Shown here piece after piece: positions 16,237-24,730 of a stretch of 64,000 nt of DNA. A program made the position numbers and the translations under genes. Under the pieces are notes generated by a model that did not search any database, had not been told where the DNA came from, and worked only from the letters and a program-made list of their open reading frames with translations. The DNA lies in the NCBI RefSeq assembly GCF_900110955.1, contig NZ_FOFR01000016.1:124001-188000 (forward strand), written 5' to 3'. This DNA is from Lentzea xinjiangensis. GTDB taxonomy: Bacteria > Actinomycetota > Actinomycetes > Mycobacteriales > Pseudonocardiaceae. How positions within the stretch are numbered: position 1 is the stretch's first letter; the number at the start of each line of letters is the position of its first letter.

Positions 16237-16731
16237 GTGATGTTCGCGGAGCTGTTCGACGAGCACGCCCATCCGCTGCACCGGTACCTGGCGCGGCGGG
16301 TGGGCGTCGACGTGGCCGACGACCTCGTCAGCGAGACGTTCCTCGCCGCGATGCGCGGTCAGGAGAGCTACGACCCGGAGCGGGGCAGCGTCGTCGGCTG
16401 GCTCTACGGCATCGCGACGAACCTGTTGCGCGGCCACGCCAAGCGCGAGACCCGCCTGCTGCGCACCGCCGAGCGCTACGGCGTCGACCTCGGGGTCGCC
16501 GAGTCGCTGGAGCACACGGTGGTCACCCGCATCGACGCGCGTTCGCACCTGCGGCGCATCGCCGGTGCCGTGGCCGGGATGTCCGGCGCCGACCGCGACC
16601 TGCTGCTGCTCGTGTCGCTCGCCGGGCTGAGCGTGCAGGAGGCGGCGGAAGCCCTGGAGATGAACGCCGGTACCGCGAGGTCCCGCCTGCACCGCCTGCG
16701 CGCCAAGCTGAAGGAAGTGACACATGCGTGA
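16237..16731 (+). CDS. ECF-type RNA polymerase sigma factor
   Basis: 164 residues with region 2 (AELFDEHAHPLHRYLARRV, DVADDLVSETFLAAMRG, GWLYGIATNLLRGHAKRE) and region 4 (MSGADRDLLLLVSLAGLSVQEAAEAL, GTARSRLHRLRAKL, a helix-turn-helix for the -35). It overlaps the downstream CU044_5270-family gene by 8 bases; such membrane proteins are the habitual partners of this sigma group and may act as its regulator. GTG 16237 or ATG 16240 can start it. Confidence 0.92.
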   Translation: MMFAELFDEHAHPLHRYLARRVGVDVADDLVSETFLAAMRGQESYDPERGSVVGWLYGIATNLLRGHAKRETRLLRTAERYGVDLGVAESLEHTVVTRIDARSHLRRIAGAVAGMSGADRDLLLLVSLAGLSVQEAAEALEMNAGTARSRLHRLRAKLKEVTHA

Positions 16732-17593
16732 CGTGCTGGACGACGACCTCGCCGAGCTGTACCCGGTGCGGCCCGCCGACGACCCGCGGCTCGGCCGCCT
16801 GCGCGAGCGGCTCTTCGCGGAGGAGCCACCACCCCGCTCACGGCGCTGGGCCGGGGTCGCGGCGGCCGCCGCGGCGGTGGTGATGATCACCGGGCTCGTG
16901 GCGGCGCTGCGGCCCGCGGCCCGCGACGCACCCGCCACGATGCCCACCGCGCCCGCCACCTCGTTGCAGGAGGCCGCGACGCTGCTGGAGCTGGCCCCGA
17001 AGCCGGTCGCGAAGTACCGGCACGTCACGTACACGATCTGGCAGACGATGAGCTTCGGGGGGATCGAGGGCGGCCCGTTCAGCGCCACCGCGCTCGAGTT
17101 CCGGATCGACGCGTGGGTGCCCACCGCGAACGGCGAGATGGTCGTCATCTACCGGCGGTTCACCGGCAACCACCGCGCGGTCACCGGTGTTCAGCAGAAC
17201 CTCGACCGCATCGTGCCCAACGACTACAACGGCCCGCAACTGTGGGGCACCTTCTGCACCGCGACTCCGTGCCGGGAGACCAGCCTCGCGCTGCCGCTGC
17301 CGGTCACCCCCTCGCGGAAGCTGGAGGGCGCCTCGTCGAGGCTGCTGTCGCCGTACACGACCAACGAGGAGAAGGCCGCGACCTACCGCGAGCTCGCCGC
17401 CTCCCCCGAGGTCCGCTGGGACAACGGGACGGTGACGGTCGACGGCGGCCTGACGTCGTTCCGCATCGACCCCGCGACCGGCGAGGTGGTCGGCTCGGCA
17501 GAGGCGCCGCCCGCCACCAGCCCGCTGCCGCCGGGCGTACCGCTGCTGGCGGTCTCCGTCAGCAGCGAGTGGACCGATCAGCGACCGTCGTAG
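16724..17593 (+). CDS. CU044_5270-family membrane protein, likely sigma partner
   Basis: 289 residues: cytoplasmic N-terminus of about 40 residues (DDPRLGRLRERLFAEEP), one membrane helix (about 44-63, WAGVAAAAAAVVMITGLVAAL), then an extracytoplasmic domain of about 220 residues. This topology fits an anti-sigma-like regulator, and the start overlaps the ECF sigma gene. There is no ZAS zinc motif (HxxxCxxC), so binding to sigma is not demonstrated. Its last 16 bases overlap the convergent kinase gene. Confidence 0.8.
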   Translation: MRDVLDDDLAELYPVRPADDPRLGRLRERLFAEEPPPRSRRWAGVAAAAAAVVMITGLVAALRPAARDAPATMPTAPATSLQEAATLLELAPKPVAKYRHVTYTIWQTMSFGGIEGGPFSATALEFRIDAWVPTANGEMVVIYRRFTGNHRAVTGVQQNLDRIVPNDYNGPQLWGTFCTATPCRETSLALPLPVTPSRKLEGASSRLLSPYTTNEEKAATYRELAASPEVRWDNGTVTVDGGLTSFRIDPATGEVVGSAEAPPATSPLPPGVPLLAVSVSSEWTDQRPS

Positions 17594-18903
17594 GACCTCG
17601 GCAGGTACCAGGCCAGGGCGGCGCGCAGCTCGGCGACCTCGCGCTCGCGCCGCCGCCTGGTCCGCTCGTGGGCGATCGGGAAGACCCGCACACCGCCGTG
17701 GTGGGCGCCGAAGAAGCGGCGCGGCGCCGGGTCTTTCAGCCAGACGACGACCCACGGCCGTTTCTTGTGCGGCACCACGCGCACCCGTGCCAGCTCATAC
17801 CACCAGTACTGGTGGAACTTGCCGTTGCGGGTGGTGGCGATGCCCTCACGGCTCACCTCGATGACGACCTTGCTGCGGGCCGCGGCGCCGAAGAACCGCG
17901 CCGCGCGCACGACGAGCACGCAGAAGGCGGCCAGCGCCAGCAGCTGCGTGGCGCCGTTGGCCTTCGCGGCCGGGTCGGCGATCGCGGCCGCGAGCAGGGC
18001 GGCGGCGAGGTTCAGCACACCCCACGCCATCGGCACGAACCGCGACGTCGAGAACGTCGCCGCGGCGGGCGTCATCGGCGCGGGCAGCTTCGTGGCCGGC
18101 GGCTTCGGCGTGACGACCTGGGAGAGCAGCCGCGTCACCTCGGCCGGGTCGGGGCGCTTGGCCGGGTCGCGGTGCATGCACTTCTGCACCAGCGGCCGCA
18201 GCGCCTTGGGCACACCCTCGATGTCCGGTTCGCCGTGGGCGGCCTTGTACAGCAGCGTCGCGGTCGGCCCCTCGCCGAACGGGCCTCTGCCCGTCGCCGC
18301 GTAGACCAGCACCGCGCCGAGGGCGAACACGTCCGACGGCGCGGCGACCTCCTGGCCGGTGATCTGCTCCGGCGACAGGAAGCCCGGCGTGCCGAAGACC
18401 ATGCCGGTCTCGGTGAGCGCCGTGTGCTCCATCGCGCGGGAGATGCCGAAGTCGATCACGCGCGGCCCGTCGGCGCCGAGCAGCACGTTGGACGGCTTGA
18501 GGTCGCGGTGCACCAGGCCAGCGCGGTGGATCGCGGTGAGCGCCTCGGCCAGCCCTTCGGCGAGTCGTCTCAGGTGGTGCTCGGGCAGCGGGCCGTGCCG
18601 CTCGATCGCCTCCTGCAGCGTCGGGCCCGGCACGTACTCCGTCGCCATCCAGGGGCGAGGCGCGCGCGTGTCCGCGTCGACGACCGCGGCCGTGCCGGCG
18701 CTGCCGACCGCCCTGGCCATCTGGACCTCGCGGCGGAACCGCTCGCGGAAGCGCGGGTCGTCGGCGAGCTCCGCGCGGGCCACCTTGACGGCGACCTGCC
18801 GCCCGTCGCTGCCTTGTCCCAGGTAGACCGTTCCCATGGCGCCACGACCGAGCCTGCCCAGCAGCAGGTAGTCGCCGATGCGTTGTGGTTGGTCCACCTT
18901 CAC
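17578..18903 (-). CDS. Serine/threonine protein kinase with C-terminal two-helix membrane and PH-like tail
   Basis: 441 residues. Hanks-type kinase domain at about 10-265: GRLGRGAMGTVYLG (P-loop), VAVKVA (Lys), HRDLKPSN (catalytic loop), VIDFGIS and GTPGFLSPEQ (activation loop). Two hydrophobic segments at about 300-345 are followed by a cytoplasmic domain of about 90 residues with VVIEVSREGIATTRNGKFHQYWWYELARV, which resembles a PH-like module. There are no PASTA repeats, so it does not look like a muropeptide sensor. The tail may read membrane lipids, which is inference. Confidence 0.9.
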   Translation of the reverse strand: MKVDQPQRIGDYLLLGRLGRGAMGTVYLGQGSDGRQVAVKVARAELADDPRFRERFRREVQMARAVGSAGTAAVVDADTRAPRPWMATEYVPGPTLQEAIERHGPLPEHHLRRLAEGLAEALTAIHRAGLVHRDLKPSNVLLGADGPRVIDFGISRAMEHTALTETGMVFGTPGFLSPEQITGQEVAAPSDVFALGAVLVYAATGRGPFGEGPTATLLYKAAHGEPDIEGVPKALRPLVQKCMHRDPAKRPDPAEVTRLLSQVVTPKPPATKLPAPMTPAAATFSTSRFVPMAWGVLNLAAALLAAAIADPAAKANGATQLLALAAFCVLVVRAARFFGAAARSKVVIEVSREGIATTRNGKFHQYWWYELARVRVVPHKKRPWVVVWLKDPAPRRFFGAHHGGVRVFPIAHERTRRRREREVAELRAALAWYLPRSYDGR

Positions 18904-18972
18904 CGGATCGAGGGTAGCGGGAACTCGGGCCGAAACCTCACATCTGAGTAGATCTACGTACGCTTGTCACCC

Positions 18973-19929
18973 ATGGGGCGCACCCGCTTGTACCGCAACG
19001 GCGAACTCGCCGACCAGGGCTTCCCGGTCGCCGACGTCGCGAAGCACCTGCAAGATCAGTCCGCCGTCGTGTGGTTCGACCTCTGCGCGCCGTCGGAGGA
19101 GGAGAGAGGTCTGCTGCGCGACGAGCTGGGGCTGCACGCGCTCGCGATCGAGGACGCCTTCTCCGAGCGGCAGCGCCCCAAGGTCGACCGCTACCCCACC
19201 CACCTGTTCCTGTCGGTCCACGCGGTCCGGTACGACGAGCGCGAGATCAAGACGTGCGAGGTCGACGTGTTCGTGACCCGCAACGCGCTCGTCACCGTGC
19301 GCGAGAGCGAAGACTACGACCTCGCGAGCGTGGAGCGCCGGTGGGACAGCTCGCCGTCGTTGGCCTCGTCGGGCATCGGGTTCCTGCTGCACGGCCTGCT
19401 CGACGACGTCGTGGACGGCCACTACGCCGCCGCCCAGGCCCTCGACGACGAGATCGACGACCTCGAGGACCGCATCTACGACGACCGGCCGCACGTGGGC
19501 CGCGAGGCGTTGCAGCTCCGGCGGGCGCTGGTGCGGCTGCGGCGCGTCGCGCTGCCGATGCGCGAGGTGCTGGGCTCGCTGCTGCACCGCGAGCACGAGC
19601 TGGTGGACGACACGATGCTGCCGTACTACCTGGACGTCAAGGACCACGCGCTGTTCACCGCGGAGCTGACCGAGTCGATGCGCGAGCTGGTCACGAACCT
19701 GCGCGAGGCCGAGGTGGCGGTGCAGGGCAACCGGCTCAACTCGATCATGAAGAAGGTCACGAGCTGGGCGGCGATCATCGCCGTGCCGACCGCGATCACC
19801 GGCTACTACGGCATGAACGTGCCCTACCCCGGTTTCGAGCAGCGCTGGGGCGTCTGGGTGGCGACGCTGGGCATCGTCGGCCTCTCCTACTTCCTGTACC
19901 TGATGTTCAAACGCCGCGACTGGCTGTGA
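18973..19929 (+). CDS. corA: CorA-family magnesium/divalent cation transporter
   Basis: 318 residues. Large soluble N-terminal domain, a long stalk helix (GREALQLRRALVRLRRVALPMREVLGSLLHRE) and two C-terminal membrane helices, the first ending in the pore signature YGMNV. C-terminal FKRRDWL is typical of the family. ATG 18973 starts the conserved sequence; a TTG three codons earlier is the alternative. Forms pentameric Mg2+/Co2+ channels in the plasma membrane. Confidence 0.93.
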   Translation: MGRTRLYRNGELADQGFPVADVAKHLQDQSAVVWFDLCAPSEEERGLLRDELGLHALAIEDAFSERQRPKVDRYPTHLFLSVHAVRYDEREIKTCEVDVFVTRNALVTVRESEDYDLASVERRWDSSPSLASSGIGFLLHGLLDDVVDGHYAAAQALDDEIDDLEDRIYDDRPHVGREALQLRRALVRLRRVALPMREVLGSLLHREHELVDDTMLPYYLDVKDHALFTAELTESMRELVTNLREAEVAVQGNRLNSIMKKVTSWAAIIAVPTAITGYYGMNVPYPGFEQRWGVWVATLGIVGLSYFLYLMFKRRDWL

Positions 19930-19939
19930 GGGACCCGCT

Positions 19940-20707
19940 GTGAAGATCCACCTGACCCGGCAGGCCGAGCTCGCGATCATCACGATCGACGCGCCGCCGC
20001 TCAACCTCTACGCGCTGGACCTCGACGCCGAGTTCCACGACGCCCTGGACGAGCTGGGAGACGCGCGGGCGCTGCTGGTCACCGCGTCGGGCCGGGTCGT
20101 GTCCGGCGGCGTCGACGTGTCGCTGTTCGCGGCCCAGGAGTACCGCGAGGACGCGCAGGCGCTGTTCGACCGCATGCTGCTGCTCCCCCAGCGCCTCGCC
20201 GACCTGCCGATCCCGACCGTCTTCGCCGCGCACGCGTTGTGCCTGACCTGGGCGTTCGAGCTGGCGGTGGCGTGCGACCTGATCGTGGCCGCCGAGAGCG
20301 CCCGGTTCGGGCTCGTGGAGAAGGTGGTCGGGCTGACGCCCACCATGGGCGGCACCCAGCGCCTGGCGGCCCGCGCGGGCGTCGGCCGCGCCAAGGAGCT
20401 GGTGATGACCGGCGACCTCTACGACGCGGCGACGCTCGAACGCTGGAACGTCGTCAACCGCGTCTTCCCGGACGAGGGATTCGCCCTCGCCGCGGAGCGG
20501 TTCGCCCTTTCGCTCGCGACCGGTCCGACGCGGGCGCATTCCGCGACCAAGCAGGTGCTCGCGCATTTCGGCCACGGCGGCGTTCCGGAGGCGGACGCCC
20601 ACGTCACGACGATCGCGTCCGCGTTGTTCGAAACGGAAGACCTGCCACGCGCCGTGCACAGCTTCCTCGCGGACGGTCCCGGCCGGGCGACATTCACGGG
20701 CCGCTGA
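19940..20707 (+). CDS. Enoyl-CoA hydratase/isomerase-family (crotonase) protein
   Basis: 255-residue crotonase-fold protein: PPLNLYALDLDAEFHDAL, ASGRVVSGGVDVSLF (first oxyanion region), FELAVACDLIVAAESARFGLVEKVVGLTPTMGGTQRL and a C-terminal helical part. The usual GGGxELA oxyanion stretch is CLTWAFELA here, a variant that changes the second oxyanion glycine, so dehydratase activity cannot be assumed. Starts at GTG 10 bases after corA. Confidence 0.88.
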   Translation: MKIHLTRQAELAIITIDAPPLNLYALDLDAEFHDALDELGDARALLVTASGRVVSGGVDVSLFAAQEYREDAQALFDRMLLLPQRLADLPIPTVFAAHALCLTWAFELAVACDLIVAAESARFGLVEKVVGLTPTMGGTQRLAARAGVGRAKELVMTGDLYDAATLERWNVVNRVFPDEGFALAAERFALSLATGPTRAHSATKQVLAHFGHGGVPEADAHVTTIASALFETEDLPRAVHSFLADGPGRATFTGR

Positions 20708-20892
20708 ACTCACTCATCGGAAATCCGGATGGCTCGGTGATAAGACCGTGATCTGCCTCCTCACCCGGACGAGCTATTCCCGTTCGCCCGGAAGACGATG
20801 TTGTGGCACAACGGGTTCCGCTTGACTCCTCCTGCCGGTACGTGCAGTGTGCTGGTCGTTCAACGGCCCCGTGCGAAACCCCGTCGCACGAG

Positions 20893-20902
20893 TTTGTACA
20901 AA
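20893..20902. promoter_or_regulatory. Perfect 10-bp palindrome TTTGTACAAA upstream of lipoprotein gene
   Basis: TTTGTACAAA lies in the 270-bp gap before the lipoprotein gene, 76 bases ahead of its start, in a locally AT-richer patch. It is a candidate operator for an unknown dimeric repressor. Nothing else recognisable is in 20708-20977. Confidence 0.35.
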
Positions 20903-20977
20903 TTCCGCAACGGCCGACGACACAATCAGCGAGTTCACGGTCCCCCGTCGTGAACACGCGTGGAGGTAGAACCAGCC

Positions 20978-22072
20978 GTGAAACCGAGATTGGCCGTGCT
21001 GCTGACCGGTGGTGTCATCGCGCTGGCCGCCTGTTCCCCGACGAAGGCGGTCCAGCCGACACCGGTGGCCGAGAGCTCCAGCGCCACCCCGACCAGCAGC
21101 ACCGGCAGCTCCTCCGCCGCCCCGAGCGGCTCCCCGGCCCCGAGCTCCACCGTCCGCTCCGCCACCAACGGCCCCGTGAAGCCCCCGCCCACCCCCGCGC
21201 CGGCCGGTTCCCCCGGCTGGAAGCTCACCAGGGCGAGCACCGGGCTCGCCGCCGTGGGCCTCGACTGCGACTCCCTGCCGCTCTACACCGGCCCCGCCGC
21301 CCCCGCCGCGGGCACGGTGATCTCCGGCAAACGCGTCGAACAGGCCCTGACGCTCTTCGCGGGCAACATCACGGTCGAGAAGTCCTGCGTCCGCCCCGTC
21401 AAGCTCGCCGAGGCCGCCCCGCTGATCACCACCAACGGCCCGTGCGGCACCAACTCGTGCCAGGTGACCGGTGCCCCGGTGACCATCCGCGACTCCGACG
21501 TCGACGGCTCGCGGCTGTCCGCGTCGACCATCGCGAAGTCCTGCGCGTTCCTCGGCATCGGCACCCTGCAGCGCAACCACATCACCGGCATGGGCTCGGG
21601 CATCTGCTTCTACAACACCGGCCACGCGCTGAACGGCCTCGCCGAGGGCAACTACGTGCGGGGCCTGCGCACGGCCGGTGACGCGCACAACGACGGCGCC
21701 ACCGTCCGCGACTTCCCGCTGGACCGCAACCCGGCCCGCACGCTGACGTTCCGCAACAACCGCATCGACTGCTCCACCGGTCAGGACACCGGCGCCCTGT
21801 TCATCCAGACCTACGGCGGCGACATCGACAACGTCACCGTCGAGGGCAACCTGCTGGAGGGCGGCGGCTACCAGCTCGGCCTCGAGTCGAGCCACGGCCA
21901 CCGGTACGGCCGCAACATGAAGGCCGTCGACAACCGCTTCACCGGCAGCGGGTGGGGCGCGGCCTACGTGACGGCCAACGGCGTCGGTTACTCGTGGGCG
22001 GTCTGGGAGGACAACTTCCTGCTGGACGTGAACGCCCCGGACGCCAAGGGCAAGCCCGCGAGCAAGCCGTAG
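20978..22072 (+). CDS. Secreted lipoprotein with right-handed beta-helix domain
   Basis: 364 residues. Lipoprotein signal peptide with lipobox LAAC (cysteine near residue 21), a Ser/Pro/Thr-rich linker of about 55 residues, then a parallel beta-helix-like domain (GSGICFYNTGHALNGLAEGNYVRG, TLTFRNNRIDCST, NVTVEGNLLEGGGYQLG, NMKAVDNRF). Such domains bind or cleave polysaccharide at the cell surface. GTG 20978 is chosen because GGAGG lies at 20962-20966; a GTG at 20960 would include that site inside the coding region. Confidence 0.85.
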   Translation: MKPRLAVLLTGGVIALAACSPTKAVQPTPVAESSSATPTSSTGSSSAAPSGSPAPSSTVRSATNGPVKPPPTPAPAGSPGWKLTRASTGLAAVGLDCDSLPLYTGPAAPAAGTVISGKRVEQALTLFAGNITVEKSCVRPVKLAEAAPLITTNGPCGTNSCQVTGAPVTIRDSDVDGSRLSASTIAKSCAFLGIGTLQRNHITGMGSGICFYNTGHALNGLAEGNYVRGLRTAGDAHNDGATVRDFPLDRNPARTLTFRNNRIDCSTGQDTGALFIQTYGGDIDNVTVEGNLLEGGGYQLGLESSHGHRYGRNMKAVDNRFTGSGWGAAYVTANGVGYSWAVWEDNFLLDVNAPDAKGKPASKP

Positions 22073-22148
22073 CGGCTCGGCCGGTTCTTGGTCGCGGGAA
22101 GCCCCGTGCGTGGTGCCGGATCTGCGCCACGCACGGGGGCCGGCACGC

Positions 22149-22604
22149 CTAGGCGTTGTCGCGGAACCTCATCCACCGCGAGCTCAACGAGTCCCAGATC
22201 TCCTGATACTGCTCGAACATCTCCCGGACCCGCTCCGCGTCCACCTCCTCGGCGGGGGTGGAGGCGACGTAGAACAGGAGGTCGTCCTCCAGCCGGTGGA
22301 ACCGGTGGCTCGCGTCCTCCATCAGCACCCACAGCGACCGCCAGGCGAAGAACGGCTCCAGGGCGGACACCACGGTCACCACCGCGACGAGCGAGAACGC
22401 CGTTCCGGTCCAGGGGTCGAGGTTCTGCAGCCCGAGGATGATCGTCGACGCCGCGGACAGGACCAAAGTGGTCAGCCGCACGGTCACGGACTTCCACCGG
22501 AACCGGTGCTTCCGGGAGCGCGCGTAGGTGTGTCCGCGGGCGATCTGCGAGCGGAGGTGGTGGGCGAGTTCCAACGGCTTCAGGCCGGACGGCAAGTCGG
22601 TCAC
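22149..22604 (-). CDS. SLATT/DUF4231 two-TM membrane protein
   Basis: 151 residues. An N-terminal helix (SGLKPLELAHHLRSQIARG) leads to HRFRWKSVTVRLTTLVLSAASTIILG and TAFSLVAVVTVVSALEPFFAWRS, two membrane helices separated by a short loop, then a long charged helix with FHRLEDDLLFYV. This is the SLATT arrangement, proposed for pore-forming effectors gated by nucleotide-sensing partners. No SLOG or nucleotidyltransferase gene is adjacent here. GTG 22604 sits 7-8 bases after a reverse-strand TATTGT -10; GTG 22613 is the alternative. Confidence 0.78.
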   Translation of the reverse strand: MTDLPSGLKPLELAHHLRSQIARGHTYARSRKHRFRWKSVTVRLTTLVLSAASTIILGLQNLDPWTGTAFSLVAVVTVVSALEPFFAWRSLWVLMEDASHRFHRLEDDLLFYVASTPAEEVDAERVREMFEQYQEIWDSLSSRWMRFRDNA

Positions 22605-22626
22605 GCGCCGCACAATAATGAGCGGG

Positions 22627-22642
22627 TACCGTCGCCCGCGTG
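22627..22642 (+). promoter_or_regulatory. Leaderless-type promoter of PIG-L gene
   Basis: TACCGT at 22627-22632 is followed by 7 bases and the GTG start at 22640. The divergent SLATT gene begins only 26-35 bases away, so the two promoters share this short region. Confidence 0.45.
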
Positions 22643-23335
22643 CAGTTCGCCGGACCGAGAACCCTGCTGGCCGTCCACGCCCACCCCGGCGACGAGTCGA
22701 CGGCGACCGGTGGCCTGCTCGCCCTCTACGCCCGCCGCGGCGTCCGCACCGTGGTGGTGACGTGCACCAACGGCGAGTTCGACGACGCGCTGAGCGGTGC
22801 GGTGCCCGGTGAGGTCGGCCACCACCCGCAGGCCGTCGCGGCCCACCGCAAGGCCGAGCTGCAGGCGGCGGCGGACGCGCTGGGGATCACCGATCTGGAG
22901 CTCCTCGGCTACCACGACTCCGGGCACACCGGCGAGGTGCCCGGGGGCGGGTTCTGCACGATCCCCGTCGAGACGGCCGCGGGCCGGCTCGCGGCGCTGG
23001 TCGAGCACTACCGGCCGCAGGTCGTCGTCACGCACTACAGCACGCACCGCGACCACATCCACGTCAACCGGGTGGCGAAGCTCGCCGTCCGGCGCACCGG
23101 CATCCCCGCCAAGCTCTACCTCACCGCCGCGGACGGTTCGACGACGATCGACATCAGCGAGGTCGCGGACGTCAAGCGCAAGGCGTTGCAGTGCCACGCC
23201 AGCCAGCAGGTGCACGGGGCTTTCGCGTTGCGGGAGCACTACTTCCGGGCGGCGGACACCACCGGCGCGCCGTTGCCGGAGACCGACGTCTTCGCCGGTG
23301 TCACCCACCACGGGCCCGACCTGCCCCGGTGGTGA
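22640..23335 (+). CDS. PIG-L/LmbE-family deacetylase with altered metal motif
   Basis: 231 residues of the LmbE/MshB/Mca fold: VVVTCTNGEFDDAL, LELLGYHDSGH, VVVTHYSTHRDHIHVNR. The hallmark HPDDE, whose first Asp is the general base and second a Zn ligand in MshB, reads HPGDE here (residues 14-18), so the base is missing while His and the second Asp remain. Members remove N-acetyl groups from GlcNAc-type sugars or mycothiol conjugates. It opens the polysaccharide locus, so a role in sugar deacetylation or amide cleavage is plausible if still active. Confidence 0.85.
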   Translation: MQFAGPRTLLAVHAHPGDESTATGGLLALYARRGVRTVVVTCTNGEFDDALSGAVPGEVGHHPQAVAAHRKAELQAAADALGITDLELLGYHDSGHTGEVPGGGFCTIPVETAAGRLAALVEHYRPQVVVTHYSTHRDHIHVNRVAKLAVRRTGIPAKLYLTAADGSTTIDISEVADVKRKALQCHASQQVHGAFALREHYFRAADTTGAPLPETDVFAGVTHHGPDLPRW

Positions 23336-23460
23336 GAACGCCGGAGGAGGCGTTCCCGTTGCGGGAGCAGCACTTCCGCGCGGCGGGCACGACCGGTGGG
23401 GCGTTCACCGTGCGGAAGCCCACTCCCACCCGGTTCAGCGGCCGAGCGATGTGCAGGTGA
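23336..23460 (+). pseudogene. Relic of a second PIG-L C-terminus
   Basis: In the frame ending at 23460, EEAFPLREQHFRAAGTTGG echoes the PIG-L residues GAFALREHYFRAADTTGA encoded at 23217-23270. The fragment has no start of its own and stops just inside the end of the convergent ugd gene. It looks like a partial tandem duplication or the tail of a deleted paralogue. Confidence 0.55.
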
Positions 23461-24730
23461 AGCCGGCGCGGCGGATGACGTCCGGGTCCAGGATGTTGCG
23501 GGTGTCGACGACGACCGGCTGGCGGACGGTGCCGGCGAGCCGGGCCCAGTCCAGCGAGCGGAAGTCCGGCCACTCGGTGAGCACCACCAGCGCGTCGGCG
23601 TCCTTCGCTGCCTGGTACGGGTCGTCCACAACGGACACCGGGCCCAGGTCCCTGCCGCCGGGCAGCGCCGGGTCGTACCCGACCAGCTCGGCGCCCGCTT
23701 GGCGCAGCAGGGCCGCGACGGCCAGGGCCGGTGAGTCGCGCAGGTCGTCCGTGCCCGCCTTGAAGGTCAGGCCGAGCAGGCCCAGGCGCACGTGGGACAG
23801 CGAGCCGCCGCGCTTGCCGGTGACCGCCAGGCGGACCTTCTCGACCATCCGCTGGCGCTGGCGCTCGTTGGTGTCGATCGTGGCGCGCAGCAGGCGGAAC
23901 TCGAAGTCGGCCGCGTCGGCGACCTGGAGCATCGCGTGCGTGTCCTTGGGCAGGCACGAGCCGCCCCAGCCGGGGCCGGGGTTGAGGAACGCCTGCCCGA
24001 TGCGCTTGTCGTAGCCCATGCCCTCGGTGACGTCGGTGATGTTCGCGCCGAGCCGCTCGCACAGCTCCGCGACCGCGTTGACGTAGGAGAGCTTCATCGC
24101 GAGGAAGCAGTTCGCCGCGTACTTGACCATCTCGGCCGAGGCCGCGTCGGTCAGCACCGTCGGCGCGCCCAGGCGGGCGTAGAGGGCGGCCACGCGCTCG
24201 GCGGCGTCCTGCTGGTCGCAGCCGACGACGATGCGGTCCGGGTTCAGGAAGTCGTGGACGGCCGAGCCCTCGCGGAGGAACTCGGGGTTCGACACGACGG
24301 CGACGTCGTCCCGCCGCAGCAGCTCCGCGGTGCGCACCGCCGTGCCGACGGGGACCGTGGACTTGTTCACGATCACGCAGCCGGACGGCAGCAGGTCGCG
24401 CGTCTCGTCCACAACGGACTCGACGGCCTGCAGGTCCGCGATGCCGCCCACCCCCATCGGCGTCGGCACGCAGAGGAACACGACCTCGGCGTCGGCCACC
24501 GCGGCGGAGGCCCCCAGGACGAACGACAACCGGCCGGACGCGAGGCCTTCCGCGACCAGTTCGGCGAGCCGCGGTTCGAGGATGTCGACCTCGCCGCGCG
24601 CGAGCCGCTCGACCTTGGCCGCGTCGACGTCCGCGCACACCACGCTGTGCCCCAGCGAGGCGAGGCAGGCGCCCGTGGTCAAGCCGACGTAGCCGGTGCC
24701 GACGACCGCGATCCTTCTGACGAACATCAT
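23435..24730 (-). CDS. UDP-glucose/UDP-N-acetyl sugar 6-dehydrogenase
   Basis: 431 residues. NAD-binding RRIAVVGTGYVGLTTGACLASLGH, catalytic-domain NPEFLREGSAVHDFLNPDRIVVG, central helix EMVKYAANCFLAMKLSYVNAVAEL, and catalytic Cys in PGPGWGGSCLPKDT. It oxidises the C6 of a UDP-hexose to the uronic acid in two NAD+-dependent steps. Motifs cannot separate Glc from GlcNAc/ManNAc specificity; the diamino-sugar genes at 42-53 kb make the latter possible. ATG 24730 overlaps the upstream glycosyltransferase stop (ATGA). Confidence 0.93.
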   Translation of the reverse strand: MMFVRRIAVVGTGYVGLTTGACLASLGHSVVCADVDAAKVERLARGEVDILEPRLAELVAEGLASGRLSFVLGASAAVADAEVVFLCVPTPMGVGGIADLQAVESVVDETRDLLPSGCVIVNKSTVPVGTAVRTAELLRRDDVAVVSNPEFLREGSAVHDFLNPDRIVVGCDQQDAAERVAALYARLGAPTVLTDAASAEMVKYAANCFLAMKLSYVNAVAELCERLGANITDVTEGMGYDKRIGQAFLNPGPGWGGSCLPKDTHAMLQVADAADFEFRLLRATIDTNERQRQRMVEKVRLAVTGKRGGSLSHVRLGLLGLTFKAGTDDLRDSPALAVAALLRQAGAELVGYDPALPGGRDLGPVSVVDDPYQAAKDADALVVLTEWPDFRSLDWARLAGTVRQPVVVDTRNILDPDVIRRAGFTCTSLGR

